Shown here piece after piece: positions 53,848 to 62,253 of a DNA stretch of 64,000 bases (its first letter is position 1; the number at the start of each line of letters is the position of its first letter). The stretch spans positions 4,467,051-4,531,050 of the forward strand of contig NZ_CP124862.1 of the NCBI RefSeq assembly GCF_030013905.1, written 5' to 3'. Position numbers and translations under genes: made by a program. The notes beneath the pieces are model-generated. The model worked only from the letters and a program-made list of their open reading frames with translations. It did no database searches and was not told the DNA's origin. This stretch comes from Petroclostridium sp. X23. GTDB taxonomy: Bacteria; Bacillota; Clostridia; SK-Y3.

Positions 53848-54040
53848 GCTTTCCGATGCCGAGTGCTATAGGCTGGAAGATAACCTTGTAGAGCATACAA
53901 AGTTAGTAAAAGAAACCTTTTTAAGCAGCACTACCAAGGAGAGAAGAGATCAAATTCGGAAGCGTATTCAGGAACTGCGTGAGGAAAGAAAAAGAATCAT
54001 TGGAGCAGAAGCCCCGGAAGTGGAACAAGTGACAGGTTGA
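53822..54040 (+). CDS. Small helical phage protein
   Basis: A 72-residue protein (MNIGAVIHRLSDAECYRLED, then a basic helix KERRDQIRKRIQELREERKR). TTG 53822 lies behind AAAGGGGTGTGGAAT. The frame is open further upstream, but that part is the wrong register of the 53590 gene. Function unknown. Confidence 0.55.
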   Translation: MNIGAVIHRLSDAECYRLEDNLVEHTKLVKETFLSSTTKERRDQIRKRIQELREERKRIIGAEAPEVEQVTG

Positions 54041-54139
54041 TTTTTGCAATATGTTTTTGAAGTGGTTTTCTGAAATGAACCTCTGAAATGAACGAATTAT
54101 ATGTTACTTAAATTGTAGCACACGGAAGGGGGTGAGACC

Positions 54140-54574
54140 ATGAGGAAATATTACGGGGATATCTATAAAAAAGCCAGGATTGATGCAGGTTTGACCCAGG
54201 ACCAGGCAGAAGGGATGCTGGGGGTGCCAATCCGGACATTAAGCGCCTATGAAAACGGCAAGCTGCTGCCACACGGTGAGCTGGTTTGCAAGATGATTGA
54301 GGTTTATGGAGCTAAGTGGCTTTGGTATATGCACCTGAAAGAGAACGATCCGGTAGGCAAAAGGTTTTTACCGGATGTCAGGTTAGGGAGGTTATCTTCT
54401 AACGTACTAAGGCTGCAAAAGGAAATGGCGGATGTAACAAAGATTAATCCCACCGTTGTTGAAGTAGCTTGTGATGATGAAATATCCGAACATGAAAAAA
54501 ACGAGTGGGGCAGTGTACACAAAGAAATATCAGAATTAATGGGAGCCTGCGCGGCCCTGTTGGTTGCAAATTAA
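54140..54574 (+). CDS. HTH regulator of the phage early region
   Basis: A 144-residue protein with an XRE-type helix-turn-helix (IYKKARIDAGLTQDQAEGML, VPIRTLSAYENGKLLPHGEL) and a helical C-terminal domain. Such proteins resemble CII-type or replication-timing regulators in Firmicutes phages. GAAGGGGGTGAGACC precedes the ATG. The preceding 100 bp hold no gene. Confidence 0.8.
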   Translation: MRKYYGDIYKKARIDAGLTQDQAEGMLGVPIRTLSAYENGKLLPHGELVCKMIEVYGAKWLWYMHLKENDPVGKRFLPDVRLGRLSSNVLRLQKEMADVTKINPTVVEVACDDEISEHEKNEWGSVHKEISELMGACAALLVAN

Positions 54575-54594
54575 TATTTAGGAGGTGGACAAGC

Positions 54595-54762
54595 ATGTTA
54601 GTCAAGTTAAAAGATATTCAGGAAACAAACCTTATTACCCTTAAGCATCTGAAAAAGCTTCTTAAAGAAGGCAAAGTTGATGCGGCTGTAGAGGTCATAG
54701 ATATACATATTAACGCCATAGAAGAAGATAGAAAAATTGGGGACGATGATGAAGTGGCATAA
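54595..54762 (+). CDS. Small helical phage protein
   Basis: A 55-residue protein (MLVKLKDIQETNLITLKHLK, LLKEGKVDAAVEVIDIHINA), helical with an acidic tail. TAGGAGGTGGACAAGC serves ATG 54595; an overlapping longer frame begins inside the previous gene without a site. A GCGCT/AGCGC hairpin follows at 54768. Confidence 0.6.
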   Translation: MLVKLKDIQETNLITLKHLKKLLKEGKVDAAVEVIDIHINAIEEDRKIGDDDEVA

Positions 54763-54925
54763 AAAAAGCGCTCTATTAAGCGCAAATAAAAAATCTCAAA
54801 TTCAGTATAACAGATAGAACACGGGCTTGCAAGATGCTGGTCTGTACGTGACGCCCCCAAGAATACATATATTTTATTATACCCCGACGGCAGACCGGCT
54901 TAAATGGAAAGGAAGGGATCATCAA

Positions 54926-55147
54926 ATGACAGGTACAAGTTTAGATAGATTCGCGGTTGGATTACAGGACGCGCAGGATACAGAAGAACTTCACCGCTGC
55001 GATGAGTGCGGCGGGGAGATATATCCCGGTGAGGGTGTTTATGAAATAGAAGGAGATATCATTCACGAAAGATGCCTTGGAGACTATGCCAAGGGATATT
55101 TTGAAGATTACTATACTACGATAGAAGACGCGTTGGAGGTGGCATAA
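54926..55147 (+). CDS. Small zinc-ribbon (LIM-like) protein
   Basis: A 73-residue protein with CDECGGEIYPGEGVYEIEGD followed by IIHERCLGDY: C-x2-C-x(n)-H-x2-C, a metal-binding finger. AAGGAAGGGATCATCAA precedes ATG 54926. It overlaps the YqaJ gene's start by one base (TAATG), so the two are coupled; it may assist the exonuclease or be a DNA-binding cofactor. Confidence 0.65.
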   Translation: MTGTSLDRFAVGLQDAQDTEELHRCDECGGEIYPGEGVYEIEGDIIHERCLGDYAKGYFEDYYTTIEDALEVA

Positions 55148-56085
55148 TGTCAGCAAATGTATTGGTTAAAACATTAGGAATGTCAGAAATAGAATGGCTC
55201 AAATGGAGAAAGAACGGTATCGGCGGCAGTGACGCAGCCGCTATTGCAGGACTCAACCCATGGAAAAGTCCATTAGGGGTATATCTGGATAAAATCAAAG
55301 AGATAGAAACGTTCGAAGATAATGAGCGAATGAGGATTGGACGGGACCTGGAGGATTATGTGGCAGACAGGTTCTCAGAAGCTACCGGGTTAAAGGTGCG
55401 GCGCTGCAACTCCATACTGCAGCACCCGCAGCATGAATTCATGTTAGCGAACATCGACAGGGATATCGTGGGCAAAAGGGAAGGCCTTGAGTGTAAAACA
55501 ACGAATTCCTACGCAAAAGGTGACTGGGAAGGGGACAAGATACCCGCTCATTATGAAATACAGTGCCATCATTACATGGCCGTAACCGGATATGATGCCT
55601 GGTGGATTGCGGTCCTGATAGGCAACGAAAAGTTTGTATACAAAAGAATTGATCGGGATGAGGACGTTATCAATTACCTGATCAATATAGAGAAAGATTT
55701 TTGGGAGAACTATGTACTAAAAGAAGTCATGCCTGCCCCGGACGGTTCGGACTATTCCCAGGAGCTGATAAACGGGGAGTACGGCATGTCAGTGGCCGGG
55801 GCTACTGTCTACATAGATCCCATGGATGAAGAATTTAAGGAAAAGGCTAACAGGTATGACGAACTGAAGGAATTGATCGGAAAACTTGAGACAGAAAAGA
55901 AAAAGATTGCCCAGAATATCCAACTGAGGATGGGAGAAAATGAAATACTCCAATTCGGGGACCGGAAAATAAAATGGAAAAGCATCAGCCAAACAAGGTT
56001 TGACAGCAAGGGTTTCAAAAAGGATCATCCCGGGTTATATGAGAAATACACGAATACAACATCATACAGAAGATTTGATATGTAG
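55147..56085 (+). CDS. YqaJ-type phage exonuclease
   Basis: A 312-residue nuclease of the YqaJ viral recombinase family (lambda-exonuclease fold). WRKNGIGGSDAAAIAGLNPW, then GLECKTTN and WWIAVLIGN hold the catalytic D-(x)-ExK and conserved strands. It resects double-stranded ends to make the 3' single strands for RecT annealing. A C-terminal coiled coil (about 235-265) and a short basic tail follow. Directly upstream of recT by 13 bp. Confidence 0.9.
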   Translation: MSANVLVKTLGMSEIEWLKWRKNGIGGSDAAAIAGLNPWKSPLGVYLDKIKEIETFEDNERMRIGRDLEDYVADRFSEATGLKVRRCNSILQHPQHEFMLANIDRDIVGKREGLECKTTNSYAKGDWEGDKIPAHYEIQCHHYMAVTGYDAWWIAVLIGNEKFVYKRIDRDEDVINYLINIEKDFWENYVLKEVMPAPDGSDYSQELINGEYGMSVAGATVYIDPMDEEFKEKANRYDELKELIGKLETEKKKIAQNIQLRMGENEILQFGDRKIKWKSISQTRFDSKGFKKDHPGLYEKYTNTTSYRRFDM

Positions 56086-56098
56086 GAGGTAGAGAAGT

Positions 56099-56977
56099 AT
56101 GTCAGGCGTAAAGAGTCAACTTCAGAAAAAGGCGGAAAACGCTGTAAGCGAAAAGAAACAGCCAAGCAATATGAGGGAATGGATCAAGGCGATGGAGCCG
56201 GAGATTAAAAAGGCGCTGCCCAGTGTCATTACTCCGGAAAGGTTCACACGAATGGCCCTGACCGCAATCACTGTAAACCCGAAACTGGCCAACTGCACTC
56301 CCAAAAGTTTTATGGGTGCGCTGATGAATGCGGCGCAGCTGGGACTGGAACCCAACACACAATTAGGACAAGCTTATTTGATACCCTATGAGAACAAACG
56401 GCAGGTAAACGGACAGTGGGTTAAGGTACCGGAAGTACAATTTCAGATTGGTTACAAAGGGTTGATCGACTTAGCCCACAGGTCTAGTGAGTTTACATCT
56501 ATACAAGCCCATGAGGTTTATGAGAATGACCAGTTTGAATATGAATACGGACTAGAGCCCAAATTAGTCCATAAGCCGGCAATGGAAGACAGGGGGAAGG
56601 TTAAATATTACTACGCCGTATACAGGCTTAAAAACGGCGGATATGGCTTTGAGGTAATGAGCCGGCAGGATGTATTAAGTCACGCAAAATCATATTCACA
56701 GAGTTATAACTCCCAATATTCTCCTTGGACGAACAACTTTGATGAAATGGCCAAGAAAACGGTTCTTAAGAAGGTACTCAAGTATGCACCTATAAAGGTT
56801 GAATTTCAAAGAAGCGTTGCTGAAGATGGCAGCATTAAAACGGAGCTTGCCGGGGATATGAGTGAGGTCCAAAATGAAAATGTTTTTGAAAGCGATAGCT
56901 ACGAAGTTACTGACGATGAAGGAAAGAATGAAGATAAGGAGTCAGGGCAAGAGAATGATCAGCAGGAGATAAAATAA
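56099..56977 (+). CDS. recT: RecT single-strand annealing protein
   Basis: A 292-residue RecT-family recombinase. FTRMALTAITVNPKLANC, SFMGALMNAAQLGLEPNT, QIGYKGLIDLAHRS and NFDEMAKKTVLKKVLKYAPI are diagnostic. The last 50 residues are an acidic tail. It binds single-stranded DNA and pairs complementary strands in phage recombination. AGGAGGTAGAGAAGT precedes the ATG. Confidence 0.95.
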   Translation: MSGVKSQLQKKAENAVSEKKQPSNMREWIKAMEPEIKKALPSVITPERFTRMALTAITVNPKLANCTPKSFMGALMNAAQLGLEPNTQLGQAYLIPYENKRQVNGQWVKVPEVQFQIGYKGLIDLAHRSSEFTSIQAHEVYENDQFEYEYGLEPKLVHKPAMEDRGKVKYYYAVYRLKNGGYGFEVMSRQDVLSHAKSYSQSYNSQYSPWTNNFDEMAKKTVLKKVLKYAPIKVEFQRSVAEDGSIKTELAGDMSEVQNENVFESDSYEVTDDEGKNEDKESGQENDQQEIK

Positions 56978-57010
56978 AAAACCTGCCAGGTTGCCCATCC
57001 AGCAGGTTTT
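56978..57010 (+). terminator. Hairpin after recT
   Basis: AAAACCTGC and GCAGGTTTT form a 9-bp stem around a 15-base loop. The U-run is only the stem's TTTT, so it may pause or protect the transcript rather than stop it. Confidence 0.6.
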
Positions 57011-57168
57011 GGGGGAAATTAATTAGTAACTTGGAAAACATGCTCTTATTACGCCATTGCAAATTGCTGATACGCCTTTGCATCGTATAGGGGCATGTAA
57101 CCCAATATTTATATTATGACCATTTTTATGGAAGATTATTCCTTGTTTTTAAAAAAGGAGGTATTTAG

Positions 57169-57477
57169 ATGCATATTTTTACACTTATCCATCTTCTCAT
57201 GGTTCTTATATGCATTGCGATTTTAGGCTTTGCAGCAGTCTTTTTTAAAAAGGAACCAGGAGAGATTTGGAAAGCAGCGAATACGGATTATCCAGATGAG
57301 GAGGATCCGGTTCAGGCAGCACCAGTAGAAGAGATTAATAGGGCGAAGGTTGATTTATATATAGCTATGCAGGATTTTGATTACGCTGAACAGGCATTTG
57401 TTGATACATCAATATACAGGATGAAGGCAGCTGAAGAAAGATTAAATGTTTTAAGCAGATTACAGAAGGCAGGTTGA
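57169..57477 (+). CDS. Small single-helix membrane protein
   Basis: A 102-residue protein with a membrane helix at 5-26 (IHLLMVLICIAILGFAAVFF), an acidic linker (DYPDEEDPVQ) and a helical C-terminus (EINRAKVDLYIAMQDFDYAE). AAAGGAGGTATTTAG precedes the ATG. A small membrane protein between recT and the replication gene could anchor replication or serve another purpose; no family recognised. Confidence 0.6.
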   Translation: MHIFTLIHLLMVLICIAILGFAAVFFKKEPGEIWKAANTDYPDEEDPVQAAPVEEINRAKVDLYIAMQDFDYAEQAFVDTSIYRMKAAEERLNVLSRLQKAG

Positions 57478-57506
57478 AACAAAAGGTTGGAAGGAGAAGG
57501 TAGGAC

Positions 57507-58532
57507 ATGGCAAGGAAACGGTTTATTACAAGTGAAATGAGCTCGGATGAGAAACTGGCCGAAATAGCAATGGAACATCCAACGGCGGCATTAATGTGGC
57601 CGTGGTTTATAACAGGTTTTGATGATTGGGGAAGGATGGAAGCATCTCCTATAAAGATAAAGCTTAATATTTTTCCGGCATTTCCTTTTGCTCCGGATGA
57701 TATAAGCCAGGCGATAGATCTATTTGCAGAAACAGGACTGGTCCATAAGTACGAAGTAGACGGAAAATACTATCTTGCAATAGATCCGGATAAATACTAC
57801 AAGTATCAAACTTACATAAGAGCTTCCAAAAGGGAAGTTGATACTTCCAATTATCCTGCGCCCAAAGACGCGCCATGGATGGATTCTAATGATGATTTGC
57901 ACGCAGGTGCGCGCAGTTGCGCGGAGGAACGCGAAAACGCGCGCATTTGCATACCTTCACCTTCGCCTTCGCCTTCACCTTCACCTTCGCCTTCTATAGC
58001 AGCAGCTATATATACCGAGCCGGGCGTGTTACAGGAAGAGGAACAGCAGCAAAGTGATGATACAGAACAAAAACCAGATACAGCCTGCAGCTATTACTGC
58101 CAAAACATAAATCCAATGCCTAGCCAGAGGGAGTACCAAGTCTTGAATTCAATGACAGACACTTACGGCTTTGACGATTCAGACAAAGAAAAGATCGTGA
58201 TTTTGGCATTGCAGGAGGCTATCGATTTTGGAGCTAAGAGCAAACTCAGGTATGCAGAGTCTATTGTCCAAGCATGGCACAAACAAAGCGTAAAAACCTT
58301 CGTCCAGGCGGAAGGACTCCTGCGCCAATGGAGGGAGCAGAAACAGAGAGGGCATCCGCAGAGCAAGCAAGGTTCAAGGCCCTCAAGTAAGTTTATTAAT
58401 TTCACACAACGTTCAAGGGACTTTAACGATATTGAGAAAAAGATCATGCAAAACAGACTCAGTCAGCCTGCTAAAACGGCTGAAGAACTGATGGAGGAAC
58501 GGAGAAGACAAAAAGAGATAGTGGGGGGATAG
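57507..58532 (+). CDS. Phage replisome organiser with DnaD-like domain
   Basis: A 341-residue protein. The N-terminal 105 residues (ARKRFITSEMSSDEKLAEIA, PWFITGFDDWGRMEASPIKI) match phage replisome-organiser winged helices. The centre (125-200) is low-complexity, with seven Pro-Ser pairs at about 150-163. Residues 205-275 (QREYQVLNSMTDTYGFDD, AIDFGAKSKLRYAESIVQAW) resemble the DnaD/DnaB2 domain that opens origin DNA and recruits helicase. AAGGAGAAGGTAGGAC precedes the ATG. No DnaC-type helicase loader follows, so host loaders are probably used. Confidence 0.82.
   Translation: MARKRFITSEMSSDEKLAEIAMEHPTAALMWPWFITGFDDWGRMEASPIKIKLNIFPAFPFAPDDISQAIDLFAETGLVHKYEVDGKYYLAIDPDKYYKYQTYIRASKREVDTSNYPAPKDAPWMDSNDDLHAGARSCAEERENARICIPSPSPSPSPSPSPSIAAAIYTEPGVLQEEEQQQSDDTEQKPDTACSYYCQNINPMPSQREYQVLNSMTDTYGFDDSDKEKIVILALQEAIDFGAKSKLRYAESIVQAWHKQSVKTFVQAEGLLRQWREQKQRGHPQSKQGSRPSSKFINFTQRSRDFNDIEKKIMQNRLSQPAKTAEELMEERRRQKEIVGG
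57954..57995 (+). repeat. Hexamer tandem repeat inside the replisome-organiser gene
   Basis: Seven units of CCTTCA/CCTTCG, coding Pro-Ser. A G+C-rich hairpin (TGCGCGC at 57908 and GCGCGCA ending 57945) precedes it. In several Firmicutes phages the replication origin lies within the organiser gene, so this could be part of an origin, but simple low-complexity protein coding is an equal explanation. Confidence 0.75.
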
Positions 58533-58536
58533 CAAT

Positions 58537-59073
58537 ATGAGCATCATGGCAGAAGTATGCCCTAAGAACTACCGTATGGGCAATAAAGGCATGCTCTTCG
58601 AAGAGGAGATTAAAAAAGCGAATGAAGGGTACCTAAACCGGGGTATCGCGCTGATACAGAAAATAAGCACGCCTTGGAAAGTGGTGCGGAGGGGGAAAAG
58701 TGTCTCTGCGTTTCCGGAAGGGAAGAGTACGCTGGATTTCAGGGGGACCGTAAAAGGTGGTATATCCATATCCTTTGACGCCAAGGAGACGGAAGAAACG
58801 GTTGGATTGCCACTCAAAAACATAGCGCCGCACCAAATAGAATATATCCGTAACGCACTTGGTGTGATGGAGGTATCATTCATTCTGTGCTATATGAAAA
58901 AGTTTAACAAGCGGTACCGGATCCCGGGGCAGACCGTGCTCGATTACTGGGACTACTGGCAGGCCAACAAGGGAAAGCGCGGTGTGAATTTTATACCTGT
59001 TGAGGATATGGTTGAGGTCAGGTCCAAGAACGGGATCGTGCTGCATTATCTTGAAGGGTTGGTGGGGTTATGA
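58537..59073 (+). CDS. recU: RecU-type Holliday-junction resolvase
   Basis: A 178-residue protein matching the RecU family: NKGMLFEEEIKKANEGYLNR, PWKVVRRG, then FPEGKSTLDFRGTVKGG and SFDAKETEE with the metal-binding Asp/Glu-x-Lys, LPLKNIAPHQIEYI. It resolves four-way junctions made by the YqaJ/RecT system or replication. It overlaps the following gene by 4 bp. Confidence 0.88.
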   Translation: MSIMAEVCPKNYRMGNKGMLFEEEIKKANEGYLNRGIALIQKISTPWKVVRRGKSVSAFPEGKSTLDFRGTVKGGISISFDAKETEETVGLPLKNIAPHQIEYIRNALGVMEVSFILCYMKKFNKRYRIPGQTVLDYWDYWQANKGKRGVNFIPVEDMVEVRSKNGIVLHYLEGLVGL

Positions 59074-59708
59074 AAGAGCTGAGGGTTATCGATAAAGAAA
59101 CTGGCCACGAGCTGGAGAAAATAGAGTTTTCCGGAGGATACAACATTACGTTTACCAACCTTCATGACGGTGGGAACTTGAAACATGTTAGGACGCTGGA
59201 TAATGGCAGGTATGATACTAAGCACTGGATTAAAAATTATTATTACCGCCCGATTGCTGAAAGGCTAGTGAGAAAGTTTGATGAGATCCGGCATGTACCT
59301 ACTGCAAAGATTCTATTCATCGAGGATACCGAGTGGACACCGGGAACAGCGAAGCAGCCTTGGATGGCGCAGATCAGGATGGCAAACAACCAACTGCTGG
59401 CCATGACCGGATATGAGTATGTGATGGAGCTGCGGCAGTATTACATTGAGCAAATGACCCGGGAACAGGTAATCGGGGTTGTGTATCACGAACTACGGCA
59501 TATTGATGTTGACGGCGCATTGCTAAAACACGACATCGAGGACTGGAGCGATATGGTGCGGACGCTTGGAGAGAATTGGGCTACTAGCAAGGCGAATATC
59601 ATTGACATACTGGATGAGGAGTTCCCAGGATGGGATGAGTACCGGAAGGCTGGCACCCAGGTGAGTTTGTTTGAGTCAAATATCATCCCCATGAGGGCGG
59701 CGAAGTAG
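59070..59708 (+). CDS. Phage putative metallopeptidase
   Basis: A 212-residue protein with the zincin motif VVYHELRHIDVDG, i.e. HExxH, plus LIEDTEWTPG-like and AQIRMANNQLLAMTGYEY segments of the PhageMetallopep (PF18894) domain. N-terminal 60 residues are not assigned. Targets of these phage enzymes are unknown. The ATG overlaps the recU stop by 4 bp. Confidence 0.82.
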   Translation: MKELRVIDKETGHELEKIEFSGGYNITFTNLHDGGNLKHVRTLDNGRYDTKHWIKNYYYRPIAERLVRKFDEIRHVPTAKILFIEDTEWTPGTAKQPWMAQIRMANNQLLAMTGYEYVMELRQYYIEQMTREQVIGVVYHELRHIDVDGALLKHDIEDWSDMVRTLGENWATSKANIIDILDEEFPGWDEYRKAGTQVSLFESNIIPMRAAK

Positions 59709-59718
59709 AGGTGTTAGT

Positions 59719-60411
59719 ATGAGTGAGTTTATTGGCTGCTGTTCAAGCTATGTGGAATGTTCGGATGCATTGCGTTGTATTCATGAAGCCGATCCGGAAT
59801 ATGCGGGATGTTCGTACAGAAAGAATCTGGAACGGGGGAGGGTGTTCTACGGCAAGAATGCTTTCAGGGAAGACCTCCTGCAGGTACCCGAACAGGATAT
59901 TCCGGCAGAAAAAGAAAAAGAGACAGAACCGGCCAGAGCGGAAGAGATATATTTATCCTGCTATAACCGGTTGTTTGCCATTAGGTACCGGCATAGAAAC
60001 ACGTATTCATATAAGCTGCAGCAGGAGCAGGTGGAAGCAATACGGCAATATTTCGATATGGTTTCGATTCCGTACAAGACGGAAAAGCGGTCGGATGAAT
60101 GTATCATTGAGGGACCAACGGAAGGAGATCCTTTTCCGGCAAACAGCAGGGCTGTGATGACGGTAGGGGACCAGGAGTACCATATACTGAATTTTAACGG
60201 ATACCTGATCAAGAAATATTATGCGGATAAGATTTCAAAAGCATTGGGCAATAAAAATATTAAGAGCCGGGTGGAAGTGGTAGGGGTAAATGCTCCTGTA
60301 AGAAATATTCCGACAGCATCCGCCGCACCTGCAGCACCAGTGAAGCCTAAGCAAGTGGAGAAACCTAAAAAGGTTATATATGAGCAGTTATCGTTGTTTG
60401 ATATTGCGTAA
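59719..60411 (+). CDS. Cys-rich phage protein with sliding-clamp-type C-terminal motif
   Basis: A 230-residue protein. The N-terminus is Cys-rich (GCCSSYVECSDALRCIHEAD, CSYRKNL), a likely metal site found in many clostridial phages. The centre (82-200) is an unnamed alpha-beta domain, followed by a Pro/Ala linker. The last residues, EQLSLFDIA, contain QLSLF, the consensus QL(S/D)LF pentapeptide that docks on the beta sliding clamp. It may therefore act at the replication fork. AGAGGTGTTAGT precedes the ATG. Confidence 0.7.
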   Translation: MSEFIGCCSSYVECSDALRCIHEADPEYAGCSYRKNLERGRVFYGKNAFREDLLQVPEQDIPAEKEKETEPARAEEIYLSCYNRLFAIRYRHRNTYSYKLQQEQVEAIRQYFDMVSIPYKTEKRSDECIIEGPTEGDPFPANSRAVMTVGDQEYHILNFNGYLIKKYYADKISKALGNKNIKSRVEVVGVNAPVRNIPTASAAPAAPVKPKQVEKPKKVIYEQLSLFDIA

Positions 60412-60438
60412 ATGAATTGCGAGATTGATGTTCTTTAG

Positions 60439-60528
60439 TTAAAAAAAAGATAGTAGTGATCGAGCAATAGACCAAGAGACACCGAATAAGAGAAACATCA
60501 TAAAAATGTGTAATATTAGTCTTAACAT
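60439..60528 (-). CDS. Possible 29-residue hydrophobic peptide
   Basis: On the minus strand AAAGGATATAGT precedes ATG 60528 for MLRLILHIFMMFLLFGVSWS, then IARSLLSFF and a stop. A single membrane helix with a few basic residues is the typical form of a type I toxin or a small membrane regulator. The 230-bp gap between the clamp-motif gene and the radical SAM gene has no other gene. Confidence 0.4.
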   Translation of the reverse strand: MLRLILHIFMMFLLFGVSWSIARSLLSFF

Positions 60529-60642
60529 ACTATATCCTTTCAAATGTTTATATTGGGGATTATATCATGTTAGAACTAATCTAATCAACACGATATGAGG
60601 ATTAAATGTACGGTTGACGGAGGTTTTTAAAGGGGTGAGGTT

Positions 60643-61560
60643 TTGAATATAGGAGTACATTGTTGTGAACCATATCCTAATTATGCAATAGATAAAATCG
60701 TAATGCATCACACGGCATTAGGAGATAAAGTTCAGAAGTGGGAACCACTACTTAATCATCTTTTTGATATCATCTATTGTTCATCGATATTTACGTTTAC
60801 TGATAAGTCAGAATTGCCTATAGATGAACGGTGGGTATGTGGCGGTACTGGGTTTGATATATATTCAAAACTTCCGTCTAAAATTGAAGTGCTAAGGCCT
60901 AAAAAGAATTATGGATTTTGTTCAAGGGGTTGTATAAGGAACTGCAAATTTTGTGTAGTACCGCAAAAAGAAGGATTTATTAAAGAATATGCTGACATAT
61001 ACGAAATATGGGACGGAGATAGCAAAGAAATAACTCTCCAGGACAATAATATCCTTGCTATACCAGATCATTTTTACAAAATAGCTTGGCAGATTAAAAA
61101 AGAAAACATTAAGGTTGACTTCAATCAGGGGTTAGATATGAGGTTGTTGGATATAGATGCCGTAAAGATATTGAAAAAGCTAAGGCATTTCGAGTATAGG
61201 TTTGCTTTTGATAGTCCGGCTATCGAAGAAACTATAATCAGAAAAACAATCATGTTGAAAAATAATGGTATAAAAAGATCAAGTTTTTATGTTTTGGTGG
61301 GATACGACACAACAATCAAAGAAGATTTCTACAGGTTAAACTTATTAAAAGCATTAAATCAAAATGCTTATGTAATGAGATATAGAAAAGTATTCGATGA
61401 TCAGCCGGATCCCAATTATACAGAGGCAGAAATAAGAATATATAACGGTATGGCAGCATGGGCGAATCAACACAATATATTCCACGGAATGACATTCGAG
61501 CAATTCCTTGAAACAGAACGGGGACATTGGTACAAAAAGTATTATCAAGAGATAGCATAA
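60643..61560 (+). CDS. Phage-encoded radical SAM protein
   Basis: A 305-residue protein. CSRGCIRNCKFCVVP holds the C-x3-C-x2-C iron-sulfur motif at about residues 93-107; LDMRLLDIDAVKILKKL and RFAFDSPAIEETI follow the TIM-barrel order. It is preceded by a small unassigned domain (MNIGVHCCEPYPNYAIDKIV) and a Gly-rich CGGTGFD. Phage-borne proteins like this occur in clostridial prophages without known substrate. Start TTG 60643 behind AAAGGGGTGAGG. An ASCH protein follows 32 bp downstream. Confidence 0.82.
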   Translation: MNIGVHCCEPYPNYAIDKIVMHHTALGDKVQKWEPLLNHLFDIIYCSSIFTFTDKSELPIDERWVCGGTGFDIYSKLPSKIEVLRPKKNYGFCSRGCIRNCKFCVVPQKEGFIKEYADIYEIWDGDSKEITLQDNNILAIPDHFYKIAWQIKKENIKVDFNQGLDMRLLDIDAVKILKKLRHFEYRFAFDSPAIEETIIRKTIMLKNNGIKRSSFYVLVGYDTTIKEDFYRLNLLKALNQNAYVMRYRKVFDDQPDPNYTEAEIRIYNGMAAWANQHNIFHGMTFEQFLETERGHWYKKYYQEIA

Positions 61561-61592
61561 CAAACGCTAAATTAAAGTTTGGAGTTGATGAA

Positions 61593-62024
61593 ATGAAGGC
61601 ATTAACACTTATTCAACCTTGGGCAACATTGATCGCCCTGGGTGAAAAGAAGATAGAAACTAGATCATGGTCCACAAAGTATACCGGTGAGATTGCAATA
61701 CATGCCGGTAAAAAGATCGATAAAAATATATGTACGCAGGAGCCGTTTAAATCGATTTTAAAGGCATATGGATTTTCGGTGAATAATTTACCTACAGGTT
61801 GTATTATCGCAAAATGTGAATTGATTGCTTGCCTGAGAATTAAAACAGAAGATGTATTGAATGAAATGGCTTTTTTGGATGGTGGCGATAAATGGGTGGT
61901 AGCTGAAGGCAATGAATATCATTTTGGAGATTATACACCTAATCGTTATGGGTGGCTATTGAGAAAGGTAAAGATGTTAGAGGAGCCAATCCCAGCAAAG
62001 GGAACCTTGGGTCTTTGGGAGTAG
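61593..62024 (+). CDS. ASCH domain protein
   Basis: A 143-residue protein with MKALTLIQPWATLIALGEKK, IETRSWSTKYTGEIAIHAGK and YGWLLRKVKMLEEPIPAKGT, matching ASCH domains, a PUA-like fold thought to bind RNA or modified bases. GGAGTTGATGAA precedes ATG 61593. It is coupled with the radical SAM gene and may act with it on a nucleic acid substrate. The next 229 bp contain an AGGAGG but no usable frame. Confidence 0.85.
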   Translation: MKALTLIQPWATLIALGEKKIETRSWSTKYTGEIAIHAGKKIDKNICTQEPFKSILKAYGFSVNNLPTGCIIAKCELIACLRIKTEDVLNEMAFLDGGDKWVVAEGNEYHFGDYTPNRYGWLLRKVKMLEEPIPAKGTLGLWE

Positions 62025-62253
62025 AGCAGAAAAATCTAAAATAGTAGTTTTTTAGGAGGTTTGCAATTGTAAAAGATAACTTGTTAAGTACATTGTGATT
62101 GTGAAATGTATATATAGCCTTGATTGGCTTTGACAGGTAAAGCAAAAATCTTTTGGGAAAGAAGCCGAACGATGCAAGAATTTTCAGCGTGATGATATTA
62201 GTTTTGATGAAGAAGGCTTCTATAGAGGTTAAGAAGATATTTACTAAATCATG

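Noticed and set aside
57954..57995. CRISPR-like reading of the hexamer repeat
   Set aside because: Units are 6 bp with no spacers. No CRISPR array or cas gene was seen anywhere in the window.
62025..62253. AGGAGG at about 62055 as the start of a small gene
   Set aside because: The following TTG is directly followed by a stop and no other start is at proper distance.
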